Positions 7,864-17,164 are shown, counted from the stretch's first letter. The stretch is DNA of 64,000 nt from Paraburkholderia tagetis (GCF_022213065.1 NZ_JAKLJA010000016.1:1-64000), one strand, 5' to 3'. Numbers and translations: made by a program. Notes: a model not told the origin generated them from the sequence alone.

Positions 7864-9849
7864 ATGACCCAACCCGCGAAGCGCGCCGCAAGGCCGCTCT
7901 GGTGGCTCGGCGCCCTGCTCGCGGTCTATCTGTGCGCGCCGTTTTTCGCCAGCATTCCGCAGATTGGCCAGGCGGACTGGGCCGGCGTCGACTGGCACAC
8001 CATGGGCTCGGCGGTGGGCGTCTCGGTGGCGAGCGCCAGCGTCGCCGCGCTCGTCATCCTCGTGGGCGGCGTGCCGCTCGGTTACTGGCTCGCGCGTTCG
8101 CGCGCGCGCGGCGTCGCCGTGCTCGGCTTCGTCGTGCAATTGCCGCTCGCGCTGCCGCCACTCACGAGCGGCATCCTGCTGCTGTTTCTGATCGGCCCGT
8201 ATAGCGCCCTCGGCCAGTTCTTCGACGGCGCGCTCACCGATTCCTTCACGGGCATCGTGCTCGCCGAGACCTTCGTGGCCGCGCCATTCCTGATCGTGGC
8301 GGCACGCTCGGCGTTCGCCGCCGTCGATCCGGTCTACGACGACGTCGCCGCCACGCTCGGCCATCGCGCCGCCAGCCGCTTCTTCCGCGTCACGTTGCCG
8401 ATCGCGTGGCCCGCCATCCGCGCGGGGCTCGCGCTCGCGTGGCTGCGCGCGTTCGGCGAATTCGGCGCCACGGTGATGGTCGCCTATCACCCGTACTCAC
8501 TGCCGGTCTACACCTACGTGGTATTCGGCGGCCAGGGGCTGCCGGCGATGATGCCGCTCTTGCTGCCGACGCTCGGCATCGCGATCGTGTGCGCGGTGCT
8601 CTCGGTGTATAGCCGAGGCGCGCGCGTCACGCTCGCGGTGAGCACCGACAACAGCGACGAGCTCACCGCACTCACGCCGGTCGCGGCGGCCAATACCGGG
8701 ACCAATAATGCGACCAATGACGGGGCCAGCGGCTGGGCCAGCGGCGGCGCCAACAACCGCGCCAACCAGAGCACACACAGCGGCACACACAGCAGCACGA
8801 GCATCGGCGCGGAAGCGGGCGATGCACGGCTCGCGTTCGCGGCGCAACGGCGCCTTGGCACCTTCACGCTCGACGTCGCCTGGCAGCCGCGCACGCGGCG
8901 GCTCGCGATCATCGGGCCCTCGGGCTCGGGCAAGTCGCTCGCGCTGCGCATCGTCGCGGGTCTCGAGCGCAACGACGCGGGCTTCGTCTCGCTCGGCGCG
9001 GCCGACATCGGCGCGCTGCCGCCCGAGCGCCGCCAGATCGGCTATATGCCGCAGGACTACGGCCTCTTTCCGCACATGACGGTGGCGCAGCAACTGGCGT
9101 TTCCCGTCGATGCCGACGCCGCCAGCGCACGCTACTGGCTCGCGCATCTGGGCCTCGACACGCTCACGCAGCGCCTGCCGCGCCAGCTCTCGTTCGGCCA
9201 GCGCCAGCGCGTGGCGCTCGCGCGCGCGCTCACGCGGCACAGCCAGATGCTGCTGTTCGACGAGCCGTTCGCCGCGCTCGACACGCCGCGCCGGCGCCGG
9301 TTGCAGCAAACGCTGCGCGCGCTACAGCGCGAAATCAGCGCGGTGACCGTGATCGTCACGCACGATCCCGACGAAGCCGCCCTGCTCGCCGACGAAGTGC
9401 TCGTGATCGAACATGGCCGCACCTTGCAGGCCGGTCCCGTCGACGAGGTATTCGCGCGGCCCGCGTCTCTGCGCGTGGCGCAATTGCTCGGACTGCACAA
9501 CATTGGCGTGGGCGTCGTGCTCGACTCGGGCGAGATCGAAACGGCTGGCGGACTGCGTTTGCCATGCAGGCGCGATTGCGCAGACGCGCCGCTCGCCACG
9601 GGCATGCACGTGATGTGGCGCGTGTCGCCCCGCGCGCTGCGCGCGACATCGGGCGGCCCGCTCGAAGGCCGCCTCGCCGGCGTCTCGCTGCGCCACGGCG
9701 ACCGCTACGTCACGGTCGAGCTGGCCGGCGAAACCTTCGACATCCCCGCAGATGACGCGGCGTTCCCACACGCCGGCACGCACGCGAGCGCCCTGTGCTT
9801 CGAGATCGACCCTGCGGGCGTTTCCGCGTGGCCCGCCGCGCACTCCTGA
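7864..9849 (+). CDS. modBC: Fused molybdate/tungstate ABC transporter permease-ATPase (ModB-ModC)
   Basis: One 661-residue chain joins permease and ATPase. Residues 1-255 are a ModB-like permease with several membrane segments and the coupling loop (AATLGHRAASRFFRVTLPIAW). Residues about 260-319 are a linker rich in Asn, Thr, Ser and Gly. The ATPase follows with Walker A GPSGSGKS (351-358), signature LSFGQ (442-446, where LSGGQ is usual), LLLFDEP and VTHD. A TOBE-like tail (about 580-655) is typical of ModC. Fusion fixes a 1:1 ratio of the two subunits. The stop codon lies inside a copy of the dispersed iteron-like repeat. Confidence 0.9.
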   Translation: MTQPAKRAARPLWWLGALLAVYLCAPFFASIPQIGQADWAGVDWHTMGSAVGVSVASASVAALVILVGGVPLGYWLARSRARGVAVLGFVVQLPLALPPLTSGILLLFLIGPYSALGQFFDGALTDSFTGIVLAETFVAAPFLIVAARSAFAAVDPVYDDVAATLGHRAASRFFRVTLPIAWPAIRAGLALAWLRAFGEFGATVMVAYHPYSLPVYTYVVFGGQGLPAMMPLLLPTLGIAIVCAVLSVYSRGARVTLAVSTDNSDELTALTPVAAANTGTNNATNDGASGWASGGANNRANQSTHSGTHSSTSIGAEAGDARLAFAAQRRLGTFTLDVAWQPRTRRLAIIGPSGSGKSLALRIVAGLERNDAGFVSLGAADIGALPPERRQIGYMPQDYGLFPHMTVAQQLAFPVDADAASARYWLAHLGLDTLTQRLPRQLSFGQRQRVALARALTRHSQMLLFDEPFAALDTPRRRRLQQTLRALQREISAVTVIVTHDPDEAALLADEVLVIEHGRTLQAGPVDEVFARPASLRVAQLLGLHNIGVGVVLDSGEIETAGGLRLPCRRDCADAPLATGMHVMWRVSPRALRATSGGPLEGRLAGVSLRHGDRYVTVELAGETFDIPADDAAFPHAGTHASALCFEIDPAGVSAWPAAHS

Positions 9850-10227
9850 AAAGCCTCACCTTTTGGTGCCGTCACGCTCTCGAAGGCGTCATGCCGAGCG
9901 TTGCGGCGCCATGCAAAAAGCCTTGTTTTCCAGTGTTTTCAAGGCTTTCTGCGTGAACGGTTAGTGTCTCGAAGCAACCGCACGCACCGCTCCTGAATAT
10001 CCTCACCTTTGGCATGCAGGCGCGGCTTCGCCCATCGAGTCGAAAAAGATTCGTATCGCTTAACCTGGGACTACCAGGAAATTTTTTGCCGCAATCCGGC
10101 GAAGAATCGGACGAATTCTCGTGCAAACGACACGTTTGGGGTGAGTGGCCAGGCGGCATTGCGCTTCACCTCGGCTCACACGAGGCCGCGCACGCATGGC
10201 TGCGCACCGCTCCTGAAAACGCTCACC
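9843..10227 (-). repeat. Distal iteron cluster L1 (three copies)
   Basis: Three 18-bp copies of CTCCTGAAWANSCTCACC lie at 9843-9860, 9990-10007 and 10210-10227, each followed by TTT. Their reverse complement matches the origin iteron GGTGAGNNTTTTCGGGAG. The second and third copies are 220 bp apart and share extra upstream bases (GCACCG). The first overlaps the modBC stop codon. Nothing else is recognisable in the 415 bp between modBC and the next gene. Confidence 0.8.
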
Positions 10228-10264
10228 TTTCGCACGACGACGCTTTATTGCGAACGCCTTCGGC

Positions 10265-11299
10265 TCAAATCACGAAGCGGCTATCCTCGTCCAATACCTT
10301 TGGCAGCGGCATGAGATCCGCGCGCGCGAAGCGGATCAGCGAGAACGCGCGTATGCCCTGCGGGCTGGCCGGAAGGTGCGCGAGCGGGAACACGATCTCC
10401 GCACCGTTGCCCGGCGCGCCTTGCTCGATCACGACGTTCATCGGGCTCAGCCGCACATGCTTCATCACGACATTCGCGTGCTGCGCGGGATGCGCGAGGA
10501 CGTCGCAAATCACGTCCATTTCGTGCTCGAGTGCGTCCGACTTCAGCCCGAGTGCTGCGAGCGCCTGCTCGTTCGCCTCGATCTGGGCCTCGATTTGCGC
10601 CTCGATTTGCGCAAGCTCCGCGGCATTCGCGACCGCGCGCTCGCCCACCATCTTCTGCGTGCCCGCGCCCTGGCGCGTGAGCAACTGGCGGCGCGTGCGC
10701 AACAGCGCACGCTCCTGTTCCAGCGCGTCGCGGCGCGACTCGTCGGCGCCGATCTGCGCGAGGCCTTCGAGCGCAATCTGCTCCACCACGCGCTGCACGA
10801 TCTGCTCGCGCAGGTCCGCTTCGGACTCGCCGCACACGCGCACCAGGTGATCGTCGAAGCTCAGCGTGGTCTGGGCGACGTCGGCGTGCACCTGGTCGCC
10901 ATACTGCTCGACGCCGAAGCTGCGGCGCTCCATCATCGCCATGCCCAGCACGGCCCAGGTTTCGCGCGCGAGCGGATGGCTCTCGAACCACGCATGGAGT
11001 TCGGGCGAGCGGCTCAGCATGTGCGCGACCTCGTCGGGCGCGGCGAAGAATGCGTGGATATAGGGATCGGCGAGCCAGTTCGCGGCACTCGCCTCGCGCG
11101 CGGGCGGCAACCGGTCGACGATTTCGCGCACGTATGCGACCGACTGCGCGAGCGCGGGAGACAGCCGCTCGCGATAGTCATGCGCGAGTTTCAGCGAGGG
11201 GCTGAGCACGATCAGCCGGTCGACGAGCGCGCGTGTCTGCGCCGTCTCCTGAACCGGCATCGCGCGTTTGCGCGGCCACAGTCGGTCGAAAAAGCCCAT
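10265..11299 (-). CDS. Conserved hypothetical protein with central coiled coil
   Basis: A 344-residue soluble protein that I cannot assign. The start at 11299 (MGFFDRLWPRKR) has GGAG 7 bases upstream. The first 180 residues are helical with aromatic patches. Residues about 190-270 look like a coiled coil, including an Ala/Gln-rich triple repeat of IEAQ. The C-terminal 70 residues (NVVIEQGAPGNGAEIVFPLAHLP) look like a beta-rich domain. There is no signal peptide or membrane segment. The gene sits between two groups of distal iterons, making a link with replicon maintenance worth considering, but nothing in the protein itself proves one. Confidence 0.65.
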   Translation of the reverse strand: MGFFDRLWPRKRAMPVQETAQTRALVDRLIVLSPSLKLAHDYRERLSPALAQSVAYVREIVDRLPPAREASAANWLADPYIHAFFAAPDEVAHMLSRSPELHAWFESHPLARETWAVLGMAMMERRSFGVEQYGDQVHADVAQTTLSFDDHLVRVCGESEADLREQIVQRVVEQIALEGLAQIGADESRRDALEQERALLRTRRQLLTRQGAGTQKMVGERAVANAAELAQIEAQIEAQIEANEQALAALGLKSDALEHEMDVICDVLAHPAQHANVVMKHVRLSPMNVVIEQGAPGNGAEIVFPLAHLPASPQGIRAFSLIRFARADLMPLPKVLDEDSRFVI

Positions 11300-11417
11300 G
11301 ATGCCACTCCGTAGCGCGGCGCCAGCGGCATTCGGGGGGCGGGCCGGCCAGCGCGTATCGCGAGTCACTATATCGTGACTCGCTTGCACGCCGATGACAG
11401 GTTACGGCACCGCGCCA

Positions 11418-11641
11418 CTCCCGAAAACACTCACCCTTGCCAATCCAGTCAAGACGCTTTTATAGAAAAAATCCGCGAAGCAACTTACCAATATGAAGGC
11501 AAAAAACGCTTTTTCAGCACCGCTCAGTGAATATCCGCTCCCGCAGACACTCACCTTTGCCATTCGCAAACGGCGTTGACTGTTTGCCATACTCACCATT
11601 GAGCCCGATTCATTCGGAATCGCCCCCCGAATTCCCTCACC
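11418..11641 (-). repeat. Distal iteron cluster L2 (three copies)
   Basis: Iteron-like 18-mers lie at 11418-11435 (CTCCCGAAAACACTCACC), 11538-11555 (CTCCCGCAGACACTCACC) and 11624-11641 (CCCCCGAATTCCCTCACC). All are in the inverted orientation relative to the origin array. They fill much of the 560-bp gap between the two unknown genes, which otherwise shows only moderately AT-rich DNA that could hold their promoters. Confidence 0.75.
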
Positions 11642-11860
11642 TTTAAGTCACGCGTTTGAGTTCGTTACGCGGTTCTCTAACGGCACCGCGATATCTCATC
11701 TATTTAGTTCGGATATCGAATCGATCGCTATCAGCCGGCTCTACGAGGAAATTGAGAAGCCGCGCGCGGCGTAGCCGTTACCATCGCGCTTTTTCGCTAC
11801 GCCAGTTGCCGTTCTGTTTAACGTTTCGTTCGAGAAAATCGCGACACAGGGAGCCAAACC

Positions 11861-12844
11861 ATGAATAACGATCCATTGCATTCGATGCCGCACGGCGCTT
11901 GGCCTGCGCGCGCGCGGCGCCTCGCGGCACCGCTCGCCTGCGCGGCGCTCGCGTTCGCTTGCGCAACGGCCTTCGCGCAAAGTGACGCCTCGGCCGATGC
12001 CAGCGTGCAATCGGGTGCTCAGCAAAACGCCACGCCAGCGGCCTCGGCCACGGCGAGCCCCTCGGGCAACGCCGCCGAAGTCGGCAAGCTCTCCATCGAG
12101 CAGCAGGTGCGCTGGCTTCAGCGCGCGCAAAAGAGCGGCGCGCTCGTGAAGATGAGCGACGCGCAACTCACGGCGCTCTTCCAGGCGTTCGATCCGCTTG
12201 TCGTGCCCGCGCTCATCCAGCTCGGCCCGTCGGGATATCCGTCGTACGAATTCGTGCTCTCGCGCTGGGAGCGACTGAACGGCAAGTGGCCCGGCAAGCC
12301 CGCGCACATGCTCGTGAAGCTCGAGCGCGATCCTCTGCGCATCTACGCGAAGTGGCTGCCCGACGGCGAGCATGCGGGCGAAGAGGTGATCTACGACGCC
12401 TCGAAGCGCACCGATCAGATGTACGGGCATCTGGGCGGCGTGCTCGGTGTCATGCCGATGTGGACGGCACTCGACGGCTCGCTCGCGCGCTCGCAGTCGA
12501 ACCACAAGATCACGGATCTCGGCACGGAGTTCATCGTGAGCCAGTTCATGACGGACGCGAAAAAATACGCCGAAGTGGGCGCGCCGTACAAGCCGCAAGT
12601 GGAAGTGAAGACGCTCGGCGGTGTGCGCGTGGTGGCGCTCACTTATGTCTCGCCAGCCGGCAAGCCGCAGTTCTATGCGAAGAAGCAGACGCTCGGGCTC
12701 GACCTGCGCCGTCCATATTTCCGCACCGTCGAGGCTTACGACAACGATGGCCAGATCCTCGAAAAAATCGTGATCGAAAGCATCACGCCGAAGACCTTCG
12801 AAGCCGAGGCCTTCGATCCGAAGAATCCCGATTACAAGTTCTGA
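11861..12844 (+). CDS. Exported DUF1571 family protein
   Basis: A 327-residue protein with a Sec signal peptide (hydrophobic stretch APLACAALAFACA, predicted cleavage after AFA) and a low-complexity Ala/Ser region to about residue 65. The rest matches the DUF1571 pattern: WERLNGKWPGKPAHMLVKLERDP, then IYAKWLPDGEHAGEEVIYD and a final MRKPYF-like segment (LDLRRPYFRTVEAYD). The fold is thought to resemble LolA-type lipoprotein carriers, suggesting envelope lipid or lipoprotein handling, but the family is uncharacterised. GGAG precedes the ATG. The gene is isolated and flanked on both sides by distal iterons. Confidence 0.75.
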   Translation: MNNDPLHSMPHGAWPARARRLAAPLACAALAFACATAFAQSDASADASVQSGAQQNATPAASATASPSGNAAEVGKLSIEQQVRWLQRAQKSGALVKMSDAQLTALFQAFDPLVVPALIQLGPSGYPSYEFVLSRWERLNGKWPGKPAHMLVKLERDPLRIYAKWLPDGEHAGEEVIYDASKRTDQMYGHLGGVLGVMPMWTALDGSLARSQSNHKITDLGTEFIVSQFMTDAKKYAEVGAPYKPQVEVKTLGGVRVVALTYVSPAGKPQFYAKKQTLGLDLRRPYFRTVEAYDNDGQILEKIVIESITPKTFEAEAFDPKNPDYKF

Positions 12845-12893
12845 TACGCGCTTGCGCCACGCCGTATCGCAACGCATCGCCACTCAGGACAAA

Positions 12894-13284
12894 GGTGAGG
12901 GTTTTCGGGGGCGCCGACTCCTGGAATTCCTCACCATTGCGTAATGGCCGGTGAGGTCGCCGCGCGTTGCTCGGCTCACCATGAGCAGGACTCTCCTGGA
13001 ACGGCTCACCTCAAGTTCATTTCGAACTCAACTCAGCGCCCCAACGCAATGCGCACCGGGCGACAAAAAATACGCTTAGAACAATTAAAGACATAAAGCG
13101 TCGGCTTGATGCTCGCACCATTGGCGCCTTCAACTATCGCGCTCGCGCTTTGCAATGGCGCGACGGCCTTGCAGGCAGCCGAGCAGGTTCGTCGGCGTTC
13201 AGGCGAGCACAAAGGTGAGTGTTTGCGGGAGCGTGCTGCGCACGGCGCTCGATACGCTCACCTCATCTCCTGGAATTCCTCACC
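12894..13284. repeat. Distal iteron cluster L3 (five copies, both orientations)
   Basis: Copies in origin orientation lie at 12894-12911 (GGTGAGGGTTTTCGGGGG) and 13214-13231 (GGTGAGTGTTTGCGGGAG). Inverted copies lie at 12918-12935, 12993-13010 and 13267-13284 (CTCCTGGAATTCCTCACC type), with a degenerate one near 13245. The first two form a close head-to-head pair only 6 bp apart. The 810-bp gap continues to the glycosyltransferase gene with an AT-rich block near 13395-13460 and no convincing gene. Confidence 0.78.
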
Positions 13285-13654
13285 TTTACCGGCGGCGATG
13301 AAAATGCGGTGCCCGAACTGTTCTTTCGTGCGCCTGTGCCGTTGTGTTGAACACCGCACACAAGGGCGGTGATAGCGGTGGCATTCGCTGGCGACCGTGA
13401 GCTATAAGATTACCAATTACTTTCATTTTGCTATCAACGGCGGAGGGAAAGTAAGTCATTGGTTGCCAACCACAAGCAGCATGACAGGCGGTAATCAGAC
13501 GAACGGATTCGGCCGGGCAGGCGCAAGCGGCAACGCGGCGCAGTATCGCGGAGCAGTTACGCGAGATCGCCCCAGCCGGAACGTGTCAGACAAGCGCTCA
13601 AAGCAGCGCGCATAGCGTTGCATGAGCACGCGCTCCTGACTACGGGGTAACGCG

Positions 13655-14707
13655 GTGAAGGACATCACAATCGTCATATGCAGCTACAACTACGAGCGCT
13701 TTCTGCGCGAAGCGATCGACTCGGCGCTCGCCCAGCAACCGCAACGAACCCAGGTCGTCGTGATCGACGATGGCTCGACCGACGGTTCGCGCGCCATCCT
13801 CGCGAGCTACGGTTCGCGCGTCATACCGGTTTTGAAGGCCAATGGCGGCCAGGCGAGTTCGTATAACCTCGGCCTGGAAATGGCCGATACCGAGTACATC
13901 CTGTATCTCGACTCCGACGATGTCCTTTACGAAGGCGCGGTTGCGCGCGTGCTCGACATGTTCGAGCGCGGCGGCTATGCGAAAGTGCAATTCACGCTGG
14001 ACGTGATCGACGGAGAAAGCCGCTCCACCGGCGTCTGCGTGCCGCATTCGCAACCGCCCGCCGAATGCGCGGGACTGCTGCGCAACGGCTGGCTCTATCC
14101 GTCGCCGCCGGCTTCGGGCAACGCGTATCGCGTCAGCGCGCTCAAACGCATCTTGCCGTTGCCGAAGACGACTCGCCGTGGCATTGCCGCCGACTTCTTC
14201 GCCATTTACGGCGTCGCCCTGGTGGGGCAGGTGGGGGTCATCGAGACACCGCTTGGCGGCTATCGCGTGCATCGGATGCCCAACGACGGCACGGCGCAAA
14301 GCGCGGCGGCCGCAACGCCGCGCGCGGGGCTCTCGATTGCGAACAGTCAGGACGTTGCCGAAGTCGTGCGCGCCTTTCCGCAGCGCTGGGACGCGCTGCG
14401 CGAACTCGTGAGCGAGCGCCTCGGCGAGCAGTTGCCCGAGCAGGCCATGGACTTCTCGTATGAAAAAGCGCATCTGTGCATGCGGGTGTACGACGCACCG
14501 TTGTGGCGCCGCTGGCATTGGATCGTGTTCGACTCGCGGCGCTACTTCCGCTCGATTCTCTCGAATCCGTTCTGGACGACGCGCAAGAAGTTCGCAGCGG
14601 TCGCGTTGACGCTGCTGTGCCTGCTGCCGCTGCGCAGCGTCAGCGATCATGCGATTCGCTATCTCGCCAACCCGCTCGCGCGGGGCACCCAGGCTCATCG
14701 CTCCTGA
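13655..14707 (+). CDS. Family 2 glycosyltransferase
   Basis: A 350-residue GT-A fold enzyme. The N-terminus MKDITIVICSYNYERFLREAI, the nucleotide-binding VVVIDDGSTDGS (34-45) and the metal-binding DSDD (86-89) are classic GT2 signatures; the donor is a nucleotide sugar. The C-terminal third has an amphipathic helix and a hydrophobic stretch (AAVALTLLCLLPL), suggesting membrane association. The start is a GTG with GGGG upstream. It is followed 130 bp later by an aminotransferase and then a second glycosyltransferase, so the trio likely builds or transfers an amino-sugar-containing glycan. The acceptor cannot be named. Confidence 0.85.
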   Translation: MKDITIVICSYNYERFLREAIDSALAQQPQRTQVVVIDDGSTDGSRAILASYGSRVIPVLKANGGQASSYNLGLEMADTEYILYLDSDDVLYEGAVARVLDMFERGGYAKVQFTLDVIDGESRSTGVCVPHSQPPAECAGLLRNGWLYPSPPASGNAYRVSALKRILPLPKTTRRGIAADFFAIYGVALVGQVGVIETPLGGYRVHRMPNDGTAQSAAAATPRAGLSIANSQDVAEVVRAFPQRWDALRELVSERLGEQLPEQAMDFSYEKAHLCMRVYDAPLWRRWHWIVFDSRRYFRSILSNPFWTTRKKFAAVALTLLCLLPLRSVSDHAIRYLANPLARGTQAHRS

Positions 14708-14837
14708 ACTTGTGGGGTTTTACCGATCGACGCCGTTCACGCGATTCTTCAATTCGGCATCCTGATTGATTCGTGGATTGCAGCAAACGCCGGCCCATCT
14801 GGAAACGATCGACAGACACGCTTACGGGACAAACATC

Positions 14838-15998
14838 ATGATGAACGACACGCAAGCCGCAGTAGTGCCGGTCACGCAACCCTTTTTGCCGCCCCTCGCG
14901 GAATTCGTGCCTTATCTCGAGCAGATCTGGTCGAATCGCTGGGTGACGAACGACGGTCCGCTGCACCGTCAACTGGAGCAGGCGCTTTGCGAGCACCTCG
15001 GCGTCGAGCATATCAGCCTGTTTTCGAACGGCACGCTCGCGCTGATCACGGCCTTGCAGGCGTTGGAGATCACGGGCGAAGTCATCACCACGCCGTTCTC
15101 CTTCGTCGCGACAACGCATGCGATTCACTGGAACGGCATCAAGCCGGTTTTCGCCGATATCGACCCCGTGAGCATGAATCTCGATCCAGCGCGTATCGAA
15201 GCGGCGATTACGCCCGCGACGCACGCCATCATGCCCGTGCATGTCTACGGCAATCCGTGCGAGGTCGAAGAGATCGAGCGCATCGCGAATCGTCATGGCC
15301 TGAAGGTGATCTACGATGCCGCGCACGCGTTCGGCGTGCGGCGCAACGGGCGCCCGGTTCTGAGCTTCGGCGACATGTCCGTACTGAGCTTTCATGGCAC
15401 CAAGATCTTTCATACCTTCGAAGGCGGCGCGATCGTCTGCCGCGACGCGCAAATGAAGCGGCGCATCGACCGCCTCAAGAACTTCGGCATTCAGGACGAA
15501 GTGACCGTGGTGGGGCATGGCATCAACGGCAAGATGAACGAGGTTCAGGCGGCGTTCGGTCTCGTGCAGTTACAGCACGTGAACTGGACTCACGCGGCGC
15601 GCGCGCGCATCGACGCGCATTATCGCGAGCGTCTCGGTCACGTGAAAGGGCTGCGTCTGCATCAAATCGGCGCAGACAGTACGCCTAACCATGCGTATTT
15701 TCCGGTGCTCGTAACGCCAGATTTTCCGCTCAGCCGCGATGCGCTCTATGCTGAACTGCGTGCGCGCCAGATCGCGGTGCGGCGCTACTTCTATCCGCTG
15801 ATCAGCGAATTTCCCGCCTATAGCAGCGTGGCTTCGGCGGCGCCCGGGAATCTGCCGGTGGCACAGAAGATTGCAGAGCAGGTGTTGTGTCTGCCCGTCT
15901 TCCCGATGCTCGAGCGCGAAGTGCAGGATCGCATCATCGACATCGTGCTGGCCGCCGCCTCGGCCACCTCGGCCACCACAGCCGCCGCGGTGCAATGA
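14838..15998 (+). CDS. DegT/DnrJ/EryC1/StrS-family PLP-dependent sugar aminotransferase
   Basis: A 386-residue aminotransferase. It shows the family landmarks: NDGPLHRQLEQAL near 40, FSNGTLAL (62-69), the cofactor aspartate in VIYDAAHAFG (D160) and the Schiff-base lysine in SFHGTKIFHTFEGG (K189). It would transfer an amino group to a keto-sugar nucleotide. I chose the ATG at 14838, since the longer frame needs a TTG start. Its stop overlaps the next gene (ATGA), so translation is coupled. The downstream partner is a glycosyltransferase, supporting a role in surface glycan or glycolipid synthesis. Confidence 0.88.
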   Translation: MMNDTQAAVVPVTQPFLPPLAEFVPYLEQIWSNRWVTNDGPLHRQLEQALCEHLGVEHISLFSNGTLALITALQALEITGEVITTPFSFVATTHAIHWNGIKPVFADIDPVSMNLDPARIEAAITPATHAIMPVHVYGNPCEVEEIERIANRHGLKVIYDAAHAFGVRRNGRPVLSFGDMSVLSFHGTKIFHTFEGGAIVCRDAQMKRRIDRLKNFGIQDEVTVVGHGINGKMNEVQAAFGLVQLQHVNWTHAARARIDAHYRERLGHVKGLRLHQIGADSTPNHAYFPVLVTPDFPLSRDALYAELRARQIAVRRYFYPLISEFPAYSSVASAAPGNLPVAQKIAEQVLCLPVFPMLEREVQDRIIDIVLAAASATSATTAAAVQ

Positions 15999-17164
15999 GC
16001 GCACCAACTCGCGAGGCGCGCCAGGCGCATGAAGCGCATCAAGCGCATGAAGTGCACAAGCGGGCGCCGCGCGTACTGCTCTCGCCGTTCACCAATACGA
16101 CGAACCCCTACATCGATTTGCAGAAGCAACTGCTGCGCGACATCGGCTATGAAGTTCGGCCGCTATCGTTGCGGTACCTGCTTCGCGGCGGATTCGTCGA
16201 CCTCTTCAGGCGCTCGACGGTGCTGATGCTGCACTGGCTCGAACTGCGTGCTTTCGTCGACACGGGGCGAGGGGTCGTGCCGCGGCTGCGCGGCGTGCCG
16301 GTGGTGCTGCTCTATTGCGCGTTGATGGCGCTCGGCCGCGCGCGGGTCGTGTGCTTCGTGCACGACCACGCGGTCCACAATGCGCGCGGCGCCGTGCGCG
16401 TGCTTTCGGTCGCCTTGATGTCGCTCGTGCGCTGGCTCGCCGATGTGCGCATCGTGCACGATCCCCACTACGCCGGGCATTTTCGCGCGCGGTATCTGCC
16501 GCATCCGCTCTATTGGGACGTGCCGGGACGCGCGGCGCAGACCACACAGACCATGCATGCCGCGCGCGATGGCATGCGCAAACCGTCGTTTGCGATTCTC
16601 GGCACCGTCGAACCCTACAAGGGTATTGCGCAAGTGCTCGCCGCCTGGCCGGCCGGCCACACACTGCTGATTGCCGGGCGCGCTCAGGCGGCTTATGTCG
16701 ATGCGCTGCACGCGATCCTGCACGAGCGGGACCTCTCGGCGTGCGTCACGCTCGACGCGCGCTTTTTGAGCGACGCCGAATTCGACGAGCGCATCAGCGC
16801 CGCCGACGTTCTGATCCTGCCGCACGTGGCCGATTCAATGCTGGTGAGCGGCGCGTTCTTCGAGGCGATCGGCCGTGTGCCGGTGGTGATCGGCCGGGCC
16901 ATTCCGTTCATGCAATGGGTCGCGGAGCAGTTCGACAATGTGCTGCTCTTCGAGCACGAAGAAAACCTGCCGGAGGTGGTGCGCTTCGTCACAGAAAACT
17001 GGCCGCGCTTCTCGGCGGCGCAGACGGTGGCCGCGCGACGGCAGCATGCCATCGACATGTTCGGATGGGAGACTTGCCGGCAGCAGTATCGCGAATGCTT
17101 CGATGCCTGCGAGCAACACTCACGGACGCTCAGAACTTCACCCGCAGTTGAAACCCGATCGTAA
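15995..17164 (+). CDS. GT-B type glycosyltransferase (GT4-like)
   Basis: A 389-residue protein overlapping the aminotransferase stop by 4 bases. The N-terminus has a His/Ala/Gln-rich repeat (QAHEAHQAHEVHK), then an N-terminal Rossmann region (RVLLSPFTNTTNPYI) and a hydrophobic helix (VPVVLLYCALMALG). The C-terminal donor domain contains EPYKGIAQVLAAW, LLIAGRA and the SGAFFEAIGRVPVVI segment corresponding to the E-x7-E region of GT4 enzymes. It ends tail-to-tail with the next gene, overlapping it by 35 bp. Substrate unknown; context suggests the same glycan as the two upstream genes. Confidence 0.78.
   Translation: MSAPTREARQAHEAHQAHEVHKRAPRVLLSPFTNTTNPYIDLQKQLLRDIGYEVRPLSLRYLLRGGFVDLFRRSTVLMLHWLELRAFVDTGRGVVPRLRGVPVVLLYCALMALGRARVVCFVHDHAVHNARGAVRVLSVALMSLVRWLADVRIVHDPHYAGHFRARYLPHPLYWDVPGRAAQTTQTMHAARDGMRKPSFAILGTVEPYKGIAQVLAAWPAGHTLLIAGRAQAAYVDALHAILHERDLSACVTLDARFLSDAEFDERISAADVLILPHVADSMLVSGAFFEAIGRVPVVIGRAIPFMQWVAEQFDNVLLFEHEENLPEVVRFVTENWPRFSAAQTVAARRQHAIDMFGWETCRQQYRECFDACEQHSRTLRTSPAVETRS

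Noticed and set aside
14700-14725. Extra iteron at the end of the glycosyltransferase gene
   Set aside because: Only CTCCTGAA matches; the CTCACC half is missing.
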